A stretch of DNA of 33,321 nt from Armatimonadota bacterium (GTDB taxonomy: Bacteria; Armatimonadota; UBA5829; DTJY01). Each line of letters opens with the position of its first letter. Within the stretch, counting starts at the first letter, position 1. The stretch covers positions 1 through 33,321 of the forward strand of contig JAIMAU010000022.1 in the NCBI GenBank assembly GCA_023511795.1. The letters run 5' to 3'. The notes beneath the pieces are model-generated. The model did not search any database. It was not told the origin of the DNA and saw only the letters and a list, made by a program, of their open reading frames with translations. Position numbers and translations under genes: made by a program. Positions 1 to 9,311 of the stretch are shown here, piece after piece.

Positions 1-2
1 CA

Positions 3-113
3 ATTGGAGAAATAAAAAAAAGAATAAAAATTCCTCTTGTTGCAGATATACATTTTAATTATAAATTAGCACTTGAAGCAATAAAACAAGGTGTTGATGG
101 ATTAAGAATAAAA
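3..113 (+). CDS. ispG: ispG (gcpE) internal fragment, probably foreign contig end
   Basis: Frame 3 is open from the first bases and reads a classical internal piece of 4-hydroxy-3-methylbut-2-enyl diphosphate synthase (MEP isoprenoid pathway). It includes [15 protein letters not shown] followed by GVDGLRIK. In the family this stretch continues as RINPGN, but here the similarity stops after the Lys codon at 111-113 and the frame runs into the tail of the opposite-strand gene. The codons are extremely AT-rich (runs of ATA, AAA, TTA), unlike any other gene in the window. I therefore read it as a short piece of another genome or locus joined to this contig. It has no start, no stop and no catalytic residues. 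The family identification is firm for such a short piece. The artefact explanation is inference. Confidence 0.7.
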
Positions 114-1762
114 CTACCATCTATATTCAACCTCGCCATACCTTTCTCATTTGCAAAGTTGAGCTTTTCAATTGGGGCTAGTAACGTGAGCTTGTCGAAA
201 CCTGCGTCAATCTTTTGAACATAGCCTGATATTGAGAAGGTTTTTCCACTAAAGAAGAGGGACTGCCTTCTAATGCTGTTGTTGTCATCTCCTAATGTTA
301 ATAGTTGTAAACTAGCGGATGTGGAGCCAAATTCGGTTGTCGCGCGGATATTCCGCCGCCAAATACCAACTTCACGCGCGGCATGCTGTCTGTCCTCATT
401 GGTAACGTTTGCTTGGGTGGCGCCTGGTTCGAACTCCTGTCTTATCTTGAGGGCAATCATTGTTTTATCTTCTTCGGAGATGTCGCCAATTCGAGTGAAG
501 GTCGAATCTGTTTTGCTATCGGTGGCTGAAAGTGAAAATCTTTTAAGTGCAAAGTTAAGCGTGCTAAGTCTGAAGTCGCCATTGTTCCCAGAAATTTTGG
601 TCATTGCAATGGTGTTCCATGCTGAATTTGAAGGCAAACCATTCATTGGTGCGAAGCTAAGTGCGAAATTAGACCGTTTCAAGCCTTTTTCTCTTGCCCA
701 CTGGTCTCTTTCAGCTTCAGCTAGATCTTTAAACCGTGTAAACTTTTCGCCTATTTCCTGTATGCTACCAGCAACTTTGACAGTTGGCGATGTAAAAGAT
801 ATTGATTGCTTGATAATGCTATCTTGTGAATCATCGATGCGATTCCAAGCAAAGTTAGTTGAGCTGTTGTTATTTAGGGCATAGTCTGCTTGGAATCCTA
901 GTCGCTTTAACCCTTTTTCTTTTTCAAGCCTGTTTAGTAATTCATCTGGAGCGGCATGCTGCTGACGAAGTGCAGTGAAACCAGCGAAGTCTGCTCCTAC
1001 TTCTTGATACATCGGTTTTATTGTGAGGCGTCCTAATTTCCAGTTCGAATTGTGAAGAAGTAGTTTGTCCGATTTTGGCTTCTGAGCTGGAGAGTCGCTT
1101 TGATTTTTGCCTAGTAGGTTAAGTGATATCCTGCCCGAATTTTTTGCGGACGAGAAGTAGAGCATATTTGACATAGAACTCTGGTTGCCTAGCTTCGTTT
1201 CAATGTTTAGTCCACATGTAAGCAAATCGAAAGCATTTGTTGTCGTTCCACTTGCGCCAGCTTGATATGCGTAGAACACATTCATGTTCGAATTTGAGCC
1301 AAGGTTTAATCGAAAGCCTGGAGAACCAAGCAAGGCGCGGTTCTTATCGGCGCTTTCCGAATACCGATAGGTTATACGAACTATCTGATATGTTTTTATG
1401 GGCTCCGCAAATGCTATTGTTCCACTAGTGGTGTCGAGATAATAATCTCGATTTCTAGCTTTTAGGTTGCCGTCTACAGTGACTGTTTCGCTGTTAGGAA
1501 TTATTCCGCAGTGGCTAAGCACGTAGCCTGCCCTTGTCCCATTACCCTTGATTGCATCAGAGGCGAGGATTCCACGCTCGTTAGGTATGCCTGTTGATGG
1601 TATGCTTGGTCCAGGTTCGGTTATTCCAGCTAACGAACGCTGAAAACTCAGCAGCGTGGAATCAGTTGCGCTGTTGAGTTGAGATGCTCCTCCGGGTGCC
1701 GCGACTGAAAGAAAGACAAAAGCTGAGAGGCATCCGGCCAATATGAACTTTGCCGCTTTCAC
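59..1762 (-). CDS. Secreted beta-rich repeat protein, probably outer-membrane; 3' end lost at junction
   Basis: I do not recognise a named family. The frame starts with GTG (1760-1762) behind GAGGTGAT and opens with a signal peptide (basic MKAAK, hydrophobic core, cut near residue 26). Residues about 90-134 look like the small beta domain often placed in front of barrels in cell-surface proteins (TVDG, then RDYYLD, then SGTIAF and a final YRY). The rest is rich in Asn, Ser and alternating hydrophobics, and carries an imperfect repeat. An F-x-x-F/L helix-like segment occurs near residues 255, 337, 418 and 518, followed by EKGLKR-like motifs at 282, 358, 464 and 539. Residues after about 548 come from antisense of the ispG fragment, so the native C-terminus is missing. 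It lies 64 bp downstream of the anti-sigma gene and is probably co-transcribed. An envelope role is inference. Confidence 0.72.
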   Translation of the reverse strand: MKAAKFILAGCLSAFVFLSVAAPGGASQLNSATDSTLLSFQRSLAGITEPGPSIPSTGIPNERGILASDAIKGNGTRAGYVLSHCGIIPNSETVTVDGNLKARNRDYYLDTTSGTIAFAEPIKTYQIVRITYRYSESADKNRALLGSPGFRLNLGSNSNMNVFYAYQAGASGTTTNAFDLLTCGLNIETKLGNQSSMSNMLYFSSAKNSGRISLNLLGKNQSDSPAQKPKSDKLLLHNSNWKLGRLTIKPMYQEVGADFAGFTALRQQHAAPDELLNRLEKEKGLKRLGFQADYALNNNSSTNFAWNRIDDSQDSIIKQSISFTSPTVKVAGSIQEIGEKFTRFKDLAEAERDQWAREKGLKRSNFALSFAPMNGLPSNSAWNTIAMTKISGNNGDFRLSTLNFALKRFSLSATDSKTDSTFTRIGDISEEDKTMIALKIRQEFEPGATQANVTNEDRQHAAREVGIWRRNIRATTEFGSTSASLQLLTLGDDNNSIRRQSLFFSGKTFSISGYVQKIDAGFDKLTLLAPIEKLNFANEKGMARLNIDGSFILNPSTPCFIASSANL

Positions 1763-1774
1763 AAGACATCACCT

Positions 1775-1798
1775 CGCTTTGGCATTGATTGCCAAGCG
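1775..1798 (-). promoter_or_regulatory. Short hairpin directly before the repeat-protein ribosome site
   Basis: On the minus strand CGCTTGGCA pairs with TGCCAAAGCG around a 5 nt loop, with one bulged base. Its 3' foot touches the GAGGTGAT ribosome-binding site of the GTG-started gene. It could stabilise the mRNA or modulate translation. There is no U-run, so it is not a terminator. Confidence 0.35.
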
Positions 1799-1826
1799 CA
1801 GGTGGCCCTCCGGATTATAGCTAGTT

Positions 1827-2705
1827 CTAGAACCGGAAGCCTACCAGCGTTACAGAGTGCTTTTTGTTGTCTATAGGATCAAGCTTTATATTTACTGGTT
1901 GCTTGTTTTTAGCTGCAAGTTTCTTACGTAATTGTTCGATTGCCAAGGGATCCTCTTGTACAACCAGCTTTGGTGGGGCGATTTTTGGTTCTTTCACCTC
2001 CTCTTGAATCTCAGGTTGTTCGGCTACCACTGTTGCGCCAGAGCTTCCTTCGGTGGCTTCGTTTGGCGTCTGCGCAGCTTCTGAGGATGGAGTAGCCTGC
2101 TCTTCCTGAATAGCCACTGCTTCATCAAGTTTTTCGGCCATTGGTTGTTCTGTAACCTTGCGCTCTTTGCCTGATTTAACGTGAGTTTTGCGTGCAATAG
2201 TAGCAACACGCCTTGGCTGTTTAAACTTCGGCATGGAGGCAATTATCTTTGGCTTACCGACAGGCTGTTTAGCATTAGTGCTCGGAGTAGGTTGTTTAGC
2301 GGAGATTTTAACTGGGGTATGGCGCTTTTCTGAAATTGAGACGATGTGTTGCTGGGGTCGATTTCCACCAAATTGGGAAAATAGAATTCCAACTAGAAGA
2401 GCAGCTACAGCAAAACCTGCAGTTGCAAGGCGGGCATACTGAGGAGCGGTCGTAATTTTAGTCCGGAGCCTCTCCAGAATTCCGCGTTTTTGAATTGTTA
2501 CAGCTTCTATGCGCTCAAGCAGTCCGGCTGGCGGTTCAACTTCTGCGCTTGCTTGAAGCAGTTTGGCCATGCGTCGGAGAACTTCCATCTCCTGGGCACA
2601 TGAAGAGCACTCTGCCAGATGCTTTTCTATGAATTGAGCATCGTCTTCGCATGCCTCTCCATCTAGGTAGTCGGGCAACATTGGACGCACTTTCTCACAG
2701 CTCAT
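1827..2705 (-). CDS. Zinc-finger anti-sigma factor (ZAS / zf-HC2 family)
   Basis: The N-terminus carries the anti-sigma zinc motif: Cys3, His29, Cys33 and Cys36, in the HLAECSSC context. One membrane helix follows at about residues 91-111 (ARLATAGFAVAALLVGILF). The remaining roughly 180 residues are an extracytoplasmic, Lys/Pro/Glu/Gln-rich low-complexity linker ending in a short hydrophobic tail. Such proteins hold an ECF sigma factor at the membrane through the N-terminal domain. Usually the sigma gene lies immediately upstream in the same operon. Here the upstream gene is divergent and no sigma factor is present in the window, so its partner is unknown. The start is well supported by AAAGGAGGT seven bases before ATG. 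The downstream repeat protein may be part of the same envelope regulon. Confidence 0.85.
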   Translation of the reverse strand: MSCEKVRPMLPDYLDGEACEDDAQFIEKHLAECSSCAQEMEVLRRMAKLLQASAEVEPPAGLLERIEAVTIQKRGILERLRTKITTAPQYARLATAGFAVAALLVGILFSQFGGNRPQQHIVSISEKRHTPVKISAKQPTPSTNAKQPVGKPKIIASMPKFKQPRRVATIARKTHVKSGKERKVTEQPMAEKLDEAVAIQEEQATPSSEAAQTPNEATEGSSGATVVAEQPEIQEEVKEPKIAPPKLVVQEDPLAIEQLRKKLAAKNKQPVNIKLDPIDNKKHSVTLVGFRF

Positions 2706-2759
2706 TTAAATACCTCCTTTGTTAAACGATGTATCAGTTCTTCAAACACAAAAGAGAGA

Positions 2760-2838
2760 CAAAAGTTACAAGAAAATTTCGTATGAAAATAACTGGTTTT
2801 ACGTAAGAGGAAAAGCATAGGATGGTGCGTAACTTTTG
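2760..2838. repeat. Inverted pair CAAAAGTTAC / GTAACTTTTG in divergent intergenic region
   Basis: Ten-base arms at 2760-2769 and 2829-2838 are perfect inverted copies separated by 59 bp, between the anti-sigma gene and the URO-D gene. Read on the minus strand, the inner copy gives GTAAC followed by T-rich sequence, which resembles the -35 element of many ECF promoters. A convincing -10 could not be assigned. It may be a regulator site or an ECF promoter element for the anti-sigma operon. Confidence 0.35.
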
Positions 2839-2866
2839 AATGGAACAGCAAATAAGAGGCAAAATT

Positions 2867-3865
2867 ATGACGAGCAGGGAAAGGGTTAAACGCTGTATTA
2901 ACTACGAGAATCCAGACAGGTGTCCAATGAGTTTGCCTCCTCCCTATCCTAATGACTTCTGCAGTGTTGGAATCACACCAGATCCTGAATGGAAGCCATG
3001 GCGAACGTGGAATTTAGAAGGCGCTAAGCAATGGGAAGATGAGTGGCATAACGTTTGGAAATGTTTGCCAAATACTACCCGAGGCAAGGTGATTGAGGGT
3101 GTTATAAAGGATTGGTCGGAGGTGGAGACGTATCAAATGCCGCGCCTTGACCTTCCTCTTCGTTATGTGAAAGCGCGTGAAATATTTGCGGCAAACCCTG
3201 ATAAATACCATCTTGGGCATCTAAATGGTTTTCCATTTGCAATTATGCGGTATATGCGCAAAATTGAAGTTTTTCTTGCAGATGTGCTCCTCTATCCCGA
3301 AGAGGTTAACGCGCTTCAAAGAAGAGTGGTTGATCTATTGAAACGCTGCATGGATCAATGGGCGACTACGGATTGCGATGGAGTAATGTTTGCTGAGGAT
3401 TGGGGTACTCAAGAACGACTGCTGGTATCGCCTAAGCTGTGGCATGAAATGTTCGAATGGGGTTTTCGGGAACTTGTTGGGCACGCAAATGCGCTCGGTT
3501 TGGATGTGTGGATGCATTCATGTGGCTATATAAAAGATATAATTCCTAGTCTTGTGGATATGGGAATTAAAGTTCTCCAGCTCGACCAGCCAACACTATC
3601 TGGGCTTGATTTCCTTGCGGAAGTATGTCATGGCAAGACGGCGATTTGGTCGCCTGTAGATATTCAGCGTGATCTTCCGACAGGCGATGAAAACTATATC
3701 CGAGCTCGGGCTCGCGAATTGATTGATAAACTTGGCAGTCGGGGTGGAGGCTTTATATGCGGATTCTATGGTGATGTAAAATCATTAGGTGTCAAGCCAG
3801 AATGGCAAATGTGGGCTTGCGATGAGTTCGCAAAATATGCTTCTATACCTCGAGACCGCCAATAA
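2867..3865 (+). CDS. Uroporphyrinogen decarboxylase (URO-D) family protein, methyltransferase-like
   Basis: The N-terminal TSRERVKRCINYENPDRCP is the typical opening of the URO-D-like family that includes MtaA/CmuA corrinoid methyltransferases. A WMHSCGYI segment supplies His and Cys, and a later GGGFICGFYGD supplies a second Cys. This matches the H-x-C...C zinc site of methylcobamide:CoM-type methyltransferases rather than the heme enzyme. I chose the ATG at 2867 because AGAGG lies just before it and the family starts there; an in-frame ATG lies at 2840. No heme genes and no corrinoid protein are adjacent, so the methyl donor is unknown. The last 23 bp overlap the end of the convergent nagA gene. 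A second member of this family begins at the right edge of the window. Confidence 0.8.
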   Translation: MTSRERVKRCINYENPDRCPMSLPPPYPNDFCSVGITPDPEWKPWRTWNLEGAKQWEDEWHNVWKCLPNTTRGKVIEGVIKDWSEVETYQMPRLDLPLRYVKAREIFAANPDKYHLGHLNGFPFAIMRYMRKIEVFLADVLLYPEEVNALQRRVVDLLKRCMDQWATTDCDGVMFAEDWGTQERLLVSPKLWHEMFEWGFRELVGHANALGLDVWMHSCGYIKDIIPSLVDMGIKVLQLDQPTLSGLDFLAEVCHGKTAIWSPVDIQRDLPTGDENYIRARARELIDKLGSRGGGFICGFYGDVKSLGVKPEWQMWACDEFAKYASIPRDRQ

Positions 3866-5000
3866 ATACTCGCTTTACTTCCAGATTCTTATCCATTACG
3901 ACGAAATCTGCGGCAAGCCCCTCTTCAATCATGCCTCTTTCTGAGGCTATACCGATGGATTCTGCTGGCGTGAGGGACGCCATCTCTACCGCCGCTCTTA
4001 GGCCTACATGTTCAGTTGCATTTCGAACTGCTTGGTCGAGCGTTACTGTGCTTCCTGCGATTGTGCCATCCGTTAGTTCTGCTCGTCCTGATTTTACAAA
4101 AACAATCTGTCCGCCAAGATCATATTCTCCATCTTGGAGGCCTGCTGCTCTCATCGCATCTGAAACAAGGATTACGCGGCCAGGTCCCTTTGCCTTTACG
4201 AGTAATTTTGCTGCACCTGGGTGAACATGAATATTGTCCCAGATTAGCTCGCCAAATATCCTATCGTTAACCATAACACCACCTACAACTCCTGGCTCAC
4301 GATGATGAAGCCCTTTCATTCCATTAAAGGTATGAGTTGCATTGGTAACACCCATGGCTGCAGCTTTCATTACTTGCTCGTACGTTGCGCCAGAATGACC
4401 GACGGATACCCTAATGCCCTTTTTAATAAGATATTCAATCACTTCTTCGGCGCCAGACACTTCGGGAGCAATTGTGACGACACGAATGTAAGCGAGATAA
4501 TCGCCTAGGAATTGCTCAAATTCCTTTACACTTGGAGGTCGTATGTTTTCAGGTGGTTGGGCGCCTTTGTATTCGATGTTCAGAAAAGGTCCTTCGATAT
4601 GTGCACCCAAAACTCTGGCACCAGGCACTCCACGGTCAACTGCTTCTTTTATGGCGGCCATTGCACGAACAATTGTAGGCCAAGGCGAAGTTACAATCGT
4701 TGGAAGGAACGAAGTCACGCCGTGGCGAGCTAGGTGTGTCGAAATTGAAGAAATCGCTTCGTATGTTCCGTCAGCAACATCAAATCCTGCGCCACCATGG
4801 ACATGAATATCAATAAAGCCCGGGGCAACCATCTCGTCGGATGCATCAATGCACGAGCGGTCGGTTGGCTTCTCAGCTCCCAATTGAAGAGCTGAAATAA
4901 TGCCGTCATTAACCTCGATAAGAACGTTTTGCATCTCCTGTGTTGGGGTAATTAGCCACCCACAAAACATACGCCAGCTCGTAGTCTTTGATGCATTCAT
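3843..5000 (-). CDS. nagA: N-acetylglucosamine-6-phosphate deacetylase
   Basis: This amidohydrolase-fold enzyme converts GlcNAc-6-phosphate to glucosamine-6-phosphate in amino-sugar or peptidoglycan recycling. Visible signatures, in order, are the metal-binding DIHVHGG, the HIEGPF glutamate, the histidines in VSVGHS and THTFNGM, and the catalytic aspartate in LVSDAMR. GMKGLHHREPG is also typical of NagA. Length (about 385 aa) is normal for the family. The start at 5000 is supported by AGGAG eight bases upstream; an earlier in-frame ATG at 5030 lacks a ribosome site. It follows the MBL hydrolase gene after 92 bp and may be the last gene of the recJ operon. No nagB or transporter is nearby. The stop overlaps the convergent URO-D gene. 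Confidence 0.93.
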   Translation of the reverse strand: MNASKTTSWRMFCGWLITPTQEMQNVLIEVNDGIISALQLGAEKPTDRSCIDASDEMVAPGFIDIHVHGGAGFDVADGTYEAISSISTHLARHGVTSFLPTIVTSPWPTIVRAMAAIKEAVDRGVPGARVLGAHIEGPFLNIEYKGAQPPENIRPPSVKEFEQFLGDYLAYIRVVTIAPEVSGAEEVIEYLIKKGIRVSVGHSGATYEQVMKAAAMGVTNATHTFNGMKGLHHREPGVVGGVMVNDRIFGELIWDNIHVHPGAAKLLVKAKGPGRVILVSDAMRAAGLQDGEYDLGGQIVFVKSGRAELTDGTIAGSTVTLDQAVRNATEHVGLRAAVEMASLTPAESIGIASERGMIEEGLAADFVVMDKNLEVKRVFIGGLEV

Positions 5001-5092
5001 TTCGTATTTCTCCTGTCTTTGATTATGCAAGTTTGAATTTCAATTCTGATGTTAGTCTTTTTGTATCGAAGCATGGCTTTTCTATCGAAAAG

Positions 5093-5725
5093 CTAAATCC
5101 ACGGATTGTGAGCGCGTTCATTACCAATGGTGGTTTCAGGACCATGGCCTGGATAAACCTTCGTATCGTCGTTAAGCAATAAGAGCAGCTCATGAATGGA
5201 TGCCATCAACTGTTCGAATGAGCAGCCGGGAAAATCACATCTTCCAATACTTCCAGCAAAAAGCGTATCGCCTGTAAATATTATATCGTCGGTATGTAAA
5301 CAAATGCCTCCAGGTGAGTGCCCTGGTGTGTGGATTACTTTCAAAGGATATCTTCCAATAAAAATTTCATCTCCATCTTTAAGAAGACGGTCGGCTGGTG
5401 GACTAACAATATTATCTAGCCCAACTAAAGCTGACAAATTTTTATAAGCATCTGTTAGTGCTGGAGCATCGGCCTCGTGAATCAAGATGGGACAGCCGAA
5501 TTTTGCCTTTACTGACCCATTGCCACCAATGTGGTCACCATGAGAATGAGTATTAACTATGCCGATAACATTGAGCCCATCCTTTTCAATGGTTGCAATG
5601 ACTTCTCTGTTTTCCTCTGCAGGGTCTATTATGAGGGCTTGCTTACTGGACTGGTCTGATACAAGGTAGCAGTTTGTATCAAACAATCCCAAGATAAATC
5701 TTTTCACCTGAAGGCGCTCGGTCAT
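5093..5725 (-). CDS. MBL-fold metallohydrolase (glyoxalase II-like)
   Basis: A complete metallo-beta-lactamase fold of 210 residues. The first metal motif THSHGDH is at residues 59-65 (His60, His62, Asp64, His65). It is followed by HTPGHSPGG, FTGDTLF and YPGHGPET, supplying the remaining His and bridging Asp ligands. The GRCDFPG stretch after the metal Asp is typical of the small bacterial hydroxyacylglutathione-hydrolase-like group. The enzyme would be cytoplasmic, hydrolysing thioesters or a related substrate; the natural substrate cannot be read from sequence. Its ATG overlaps the TAA of the upstream TPR gene by one base, implying translational coupling. A short hairpin (GCTTTTC-GATA-GAAAAGC on the minus strand) abuts its stop codon but lacks a U-run. 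Confidence 0.87.
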   Translation of the reverse strand: MTERLQVKRFILGLFDTNCYLVSDQSSKQALIIDPAEENREVIATIEKDGLNVIGIVNTHSHGDHIGGNGSVKAKFGCPILIHEADAPALTDAYKNLSALVGLDNIVSPPADRLLKDGDEIFIGRYPLKVIHTPGHSPGGICLHTDDIIFTGDTLFAGSIGRCDFPGCSFEQLMASIHELLLLLNDDTKVYPGHGPETTIGNERAHNPWI

Positions 5726-6579
5726 TACCAGCGCCCTCCTTCGACAAATTTGCGCGCGCGCTCTAGAAATTCTAAGTCGTATGGATGTAGATCGCCTGCA
5801 TCCTGGCAGATACTGAAGGCTTCTTCTTCGCGGCCAAGGTTATAATATACAGCACCCAGTAGATATTTGTATGCTGGCCTTTCTGGATTAAGTTGGATTG
5901 CTCTTTTTAAGGCGATGACTGCTTCTTCGAGCAGTCCTACGCGCGCACAGAGGATTGCAAGCCTGACCACATAATAATCATCGCCGGGAGTCATTTCGAC
6001 AGCGCGGGCCATTTCCGGGAGGGCTTCATCTATATGGCCTGAATCGGCATAAGCGGCTGCAAGCTCAAAACGGTAGAATCCATCGTCAGGGCAAATCAGT
6101 ACTGCCTCTTCTAGCTGTCCTATGGCCTCCTTATATTGGCCAGTTTTCATAAGTGCCCCACTTAGTTTGTAGCGGTAGAAGGCATTTCTTGGGTCTAGTT
6201 TTATGGCGCGCTCGTATTCTTGTATGGCAGCGTGCCATTTCCCATATCTGGTGTAAATTTCAGCAAGACTAAAGTGCGGCTCGGGGCGATTTGGGTCCTT
6301 TTTCACTGCGCGCTTGTATTGGTCAACCGCCTTAACGGATAGCTCAGCGTAAGCATATGCATCGCCCAGATCTGTGCGGTGGAAGGCGTCGTTTTCAATC
6401 CGTGCGGCTTTTTTATATCGAGTAATCGCTTGATGAAGATAGCCCTTTGATATATGTGAATCAGCCAAGCGCTTATTTCCATCGGCAGTTTTAGGTTCGC
6501 GCTCGGGCGTTAATTCTTCTTGGTCGACTTCCCTGCGTTTTGCACCCATATCGAGTTGAAAAAAATCCTCTAGGCGCAT
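5725..6579 (-). CDS. Tetratricopeptide-repeat protein
   Basis: About seven consecutive 34-residue TPR units fill residues 35-275, with the usual A-x-x-x-Y/L...A-I-x-x-Y-x-x-A-x-x-x-x-P pattern (for example YGKWHAAIQEYERAIKLDP). The first about 30 residues are charged and probably disordered. There is no signal peptide or membrane segment, so it is probably a cytoplasmic scaffold. It sits between dtd (54 bp upstream) and the MBL hydrolase (one-base stop/start overlap). Its start ATG follows GAGGAG. The partner is unknown. Position in an operon with rel, recJ and dtd hints at a stress or translation-quality link, but this is only inference. Confidence 0.85.
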   Translation of the reverse strand: MRLEDFFQLDMGAKRREVDQEELTPEREPKTADGNKRLADSHISKGYLHQAITRYKKAARIENDAFHRTDLGDAYAYAELSVKAVDQYKRAVKKDPNRPEPHFSLAEIYTRYGKWHAAIQEYERAIKLDPRNAFYRYKLSGALMKTGQYKEAIGQLEEAVLICPDDGFYRFELAAAYADSGHIDEALPEMARAVEMTPGDDYYVVRLAILCARVGLLEEAVIALKRAIQLNPERPAYKYLLGAVYYNLGREEEAFSICQDAGDLHPYDLEFLERARKFVEGGRW

Positions 6580-6633
6580 TTCTTCACTCCTCTATCATTG
6601 TTCACAATTTAAAAGGCATATAGAAGAATATCA

Positions 6634-7080
6634 CTAATGGTCTTCCGTGTCCAGGAGAAGAGTGACTGGGCCATCATTTTTAATAGTTACCAGCATTTTC
6701 GCTCCGAAGACTCCGGTTTCAACTGGAACCCCAAGGGATTGAAGCTTTTCGACATATTCTTGGTATAAGCTATCAGCTTTTTCGGGCGGAGCAGCATTTG
6801 TAAAGCTAGGTCTTCTTCCCTTTTTTGCATCGCCATAGAGTGTGAATTGTGATACAACAAGGGCGCTACCACCAACGTCAAGCAGAGATAAATTCATTTT
6901 TCCTTCGCCGTCTTCAAAGATTCTGAGATTGGCGGTTTTCTCAGCTAACCAATAGGCGTCCTCAGACGTGTCATTTATACCGACGCCTAAGAGCACTGCT
7001 ACTCCATGGCCAATTTTTCCGACAGTCCTATTATTAATTTTGACCGATGCCGATTTTACCCGCTGTATTACCGCTCTCAT
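6634..7080 (-). CDS. dtd: D-aminoacyl-tRNA deacylase
   Basis: A full-length (148 aa) DTD that frees tRNA from wrongly attached D-amino acids or glycine. Family hallmarks are the N-terminal MRAVIQRV, the SQFTLYGD motif and KKGRRPSF, and the C-terminal NDGPVT motif whose Gly-cisPro gates substrate chirality across the dimer. The start codon overlaps the rel stop as ATGA, four bases shared, the arrangement found in many bacteria where dtd follows rel. Cytoplasmic. Expression is likely coupled to rel translation. Confidence 0.96.
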   Translation of the reverse strand: MRAVIQRVKSASVKINNRTVGKIGHGVAVLLGVGINDTSEDAYWLAEKTANLRIFEDGEGKMNLSLLDVGGSALVVSQFTLYGDAKKGRRPSFTNAAPPEKADSLYQEYVEKLQSLGVPVETGVFGAKMLVTIKNDGPVTLLLDTEDH

Positions 7081-9299
7081 GAATGCTCTCTACCTGTAAT
7101 GCTGACCCGGCGAACCTCAAGAATATCGCCCAATGTGGCAACGCTATTAATTAATCTGTTCAGGTGGTCAAGGTCATTCACTTCCACAATTAGATCAAAG
7201 TATGCAGTTTTGTCTGGTCGCGATGCAATCTTCGCAGATGAGATGTTTGTTTTAGATTCGCTAAATATCGCCGATATGTCGTTTAACAAGCCCACGCGAT
7301 CAAGTGCTTTGATGAAAAGCCCGGCTTGGAAACGCTCGCCATCTCCATGCGTCCATTCTACTTCTACCATCCTATCGGGTTCCTTTTCGTAATAAATCGC
7401 TATGTTTGGGCAGGATTTCCTGTGCAGTGCTACGCCCCTACCCCGCGTTACGTATCCGACGATTTCGTCACCAGGAATTGGTGCACAACATTTCGCTCGT
7501 CTTATTGCAACACCATCTACCCCTCCTGCAACTATCCCTAATTTTGCCTCAAGAGGGGGACGCTTTCCTGAGACACTTAGTCTTGGAGCCGGCTGTTGTG
7601 TTGCTGTTAACTTATGGATAATGGTCAGAGCCGCAATATGCCCATTGCCAATTGCAGCAAACAAGTCATCTTCGGATTGAAATTTCAGAGATGCTAGTAT
7701 TTTCTGCAGGTTTTCAGGTTTTAGAAAATCGTCAGGATTCAAACCCTGGCGTTCAATTTCTTTTTCAAGAATTTCTCGGCCTTTTGCTACGTTCTCCGCA
7801 TGATAAAGTTTGCGATAAAAGGCCTTGATGCGATTTCGCGCAGTAGATGTCCGTACAAAGTTGAGCCAGTCTCGGCTTGGAACGGCGTTGCTTCTCGATA
7901 TAATTTCAACTATGTCGCCGTTGTTGAATTTGTAATTCAGCGGAACAATTCGTCCGTTAACCTTCGCGCCAACGCAATGATTGCCAAGGTCGCTGTGAAT
8001 CCGGTATGCAAAATCCACTGGCGTTGACCCAGCTGGCAGGTCAATTACGTCGCCTTTGGGCGTAAAAACGAAAACCTGGTCTGAAAAAAGATCTTCGGTT
8101 ACAGAGCGGAGGAACTCATCAGCATCTTTTGAGTCGGCTTGCCACTCGAAGAATTGTTGACGTAGCCAAGAAAGCTTTCTTTCGAACTCATCGGCTGGTT
8201 TTCCGCCTTCTTTATATTGCCAGTGCGCAGCGATTCCAAATTCCGCTGTTTTGTGCATTTCTTTTGTTCGTATTTGTATTTCGAGTGGTTCGCCTTTTGG
8301 CCCAATGACTTTTGTATGAAGAGATTGGTACATGTTTGATTTTGGCTTGCTAATATAGTCATAAAACTTTTCTGGAATTGGCATCCATTGATCATGCACA
8401 ATGCCCAAAACCTGATAGCACTCGGGAACAGTGTCCACAATTATTCGAATTGCTGTCAGGTCATAGATATCTCTGAAATCGATTTCTTGAGACGCCATTT
8501 TTTGGTGTATGCTGTATAGGTGCTTTGGTCGACCTTGAATCTCTGCTTTCAGCCCTTCTCTTTCCAGCCGTGCTCTTATGGTTTCAATCACATTGTTTAG
8601 TTCTTGTTCGCGTTCACGTCTGGTTTTCGATACTTTCTCAACGATATCGGCGTAAGCTTTGGGTTCGGCATATTTGAAGGCGAGATCCTCTAATTGCCAT
8701 TTAATTTGCCATATTCCAAGTCTGTGTGCCAGGGGCGCAAATATTTGTAGGGTTTCGTTGGCTACTTTAAGACGCCGTTCCTCAGGAAGCGCAGACAAGG
8801 TACGCATATTATGGAGACGGTCGGCAAGCTTGATTACCATGACACGGAAATCATGTGCCATGGCAAGAAAGATTTTACGAAGATTTTCAGCGCTCCTTCT
8901 AACTTCCGAGTGGCGTTTTTTTCCTGATTCACCTTCGGTGCTTCGTGGTTCAAAATCTGCTAGCTTGAGCTTTGTAACGCCATCAACAAGCTGGGCTATT
9001 TCTTTGCCAAACTTTTTTTCTATTTCTTCGCGGGTGATATGCCCATCTTCGATGACGTCGTGTAGCAAAGCTGCAGCAATGCTTTTCGCATCCATTTCGA
9101 GCTCCGAAAGGATTGCTGCTGTTGCTACGGGATGGTTAATATATGGTTCCCCAGAGAGACGAAATTGGCCCTCATGAGCTTTTTCGGCAAAAGCATAGGC
9201 TTTACCAACCAGCTCTATATCTTGCTGAGAAGCATATTTTTTCATTTTCTCAACAATGCTTTGTATTGCCGGCGGACACATTGTCTGGTTGGAAGTCAT
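7077..9299 (-). CDS. rel: Bifunctional (p)ppGpp synthetase/hydrolase (Rel/SpoT)
   Basis: The 740-residue protein has the full long-RSH layout. The N-terminal HD hydrolase (NHPVAT at 55-60, HDVIED at 80-85) looks intact. It is followed by the synthetase domain ([29 protein letters not shown]), a TGS domain ([22 protein letters not shown]), a zinc-finger/helical part ([14 protein letters not shown]...HRKSC) and a C-terminal ACT domain. With both catalytic halves carrying recognisable motifs it should make and degrade (p)ppGpp at the ribosome during starvation. It lies 12 bp after recJ and overlaps dtd by four bases. No sign of damage. Confidence 0.97.
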   Translation of the reverse strand: MTSNQTMCPPAIQSIVEKMKKYASQQDIELVGKAYAFAEKAHEGQFRLSGEPYINHPVATAAILSELEMDAKSIAAALLHDVIEDGHITREEIEKKFGKEIAQLVDGVTKLKLADFEPRSTEGESGKKRHSEVRRSAENLRKIFLAMAHDFRVMVIKLADRLHNMRTLSALPEERRLKVANETLQIFAPLAHRLGIWQIKWQLEDLAFKYAEPKAYADIVEKVSKTRREREQELNNVIETIRARLEREGLKAEIQGRPKHLYSIHQKMASQEIDFRDIYDLTAIRIIVDTVPECYQVLGIVHDQWMPIPEKFYDYISKPKSNMYQSLHTKVIGPKGEPLEIQIRTKEMHKTAEFGIAAHWQYKEGGKPADEFERKLSWLRQQFFEWQADSKDADEFLRSVTEDLFSDQVFVFTPKGDVIDLPAGSTPVDFAYRIHSDLGNHCVGAKVNGRIVPLNYKFNNGDIVEIISRSNAVPSRDWLNFVRTSTARNRIKAFYRKLYHAENVAKGREILEKEIERQGLNPDDFLKPENLQKILASLKFQSEDDLFAAIGNGHIAALTIIHKLTATQQPAPRLSVSGKRPPLEAKLGIVAGGVDGVAIRRAKCCAPIPGDEIVGYVTRGRGVALHRKSCPNIAIYYEKEPDRMVEVEWTHGDGERFQAGLFIKALDRVGLLNDISAIFSESKTNISSAKIASRPDKTAYFDLIVEVNDLDHLNRLINSVATLGDILEVRRVSITGREHS

Positions 9300-9311
9300 T
9301 TTCTTAGGCCT

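Noticed and set aside
273-884. 203-codon plus-strand frame opposite the repeat-protein gene
   Set aside because: Antisense shadow: no ribosome site or family signal, and composition follows the minus-strand gene that has a signal peptide and repeats.
8659-9177. 172-codon plus-strand frame inside rel
   Set aside because: It lies fully antisense to the conserved HD region of rel; Ser/Arg-rich translation typical of antisense frames.
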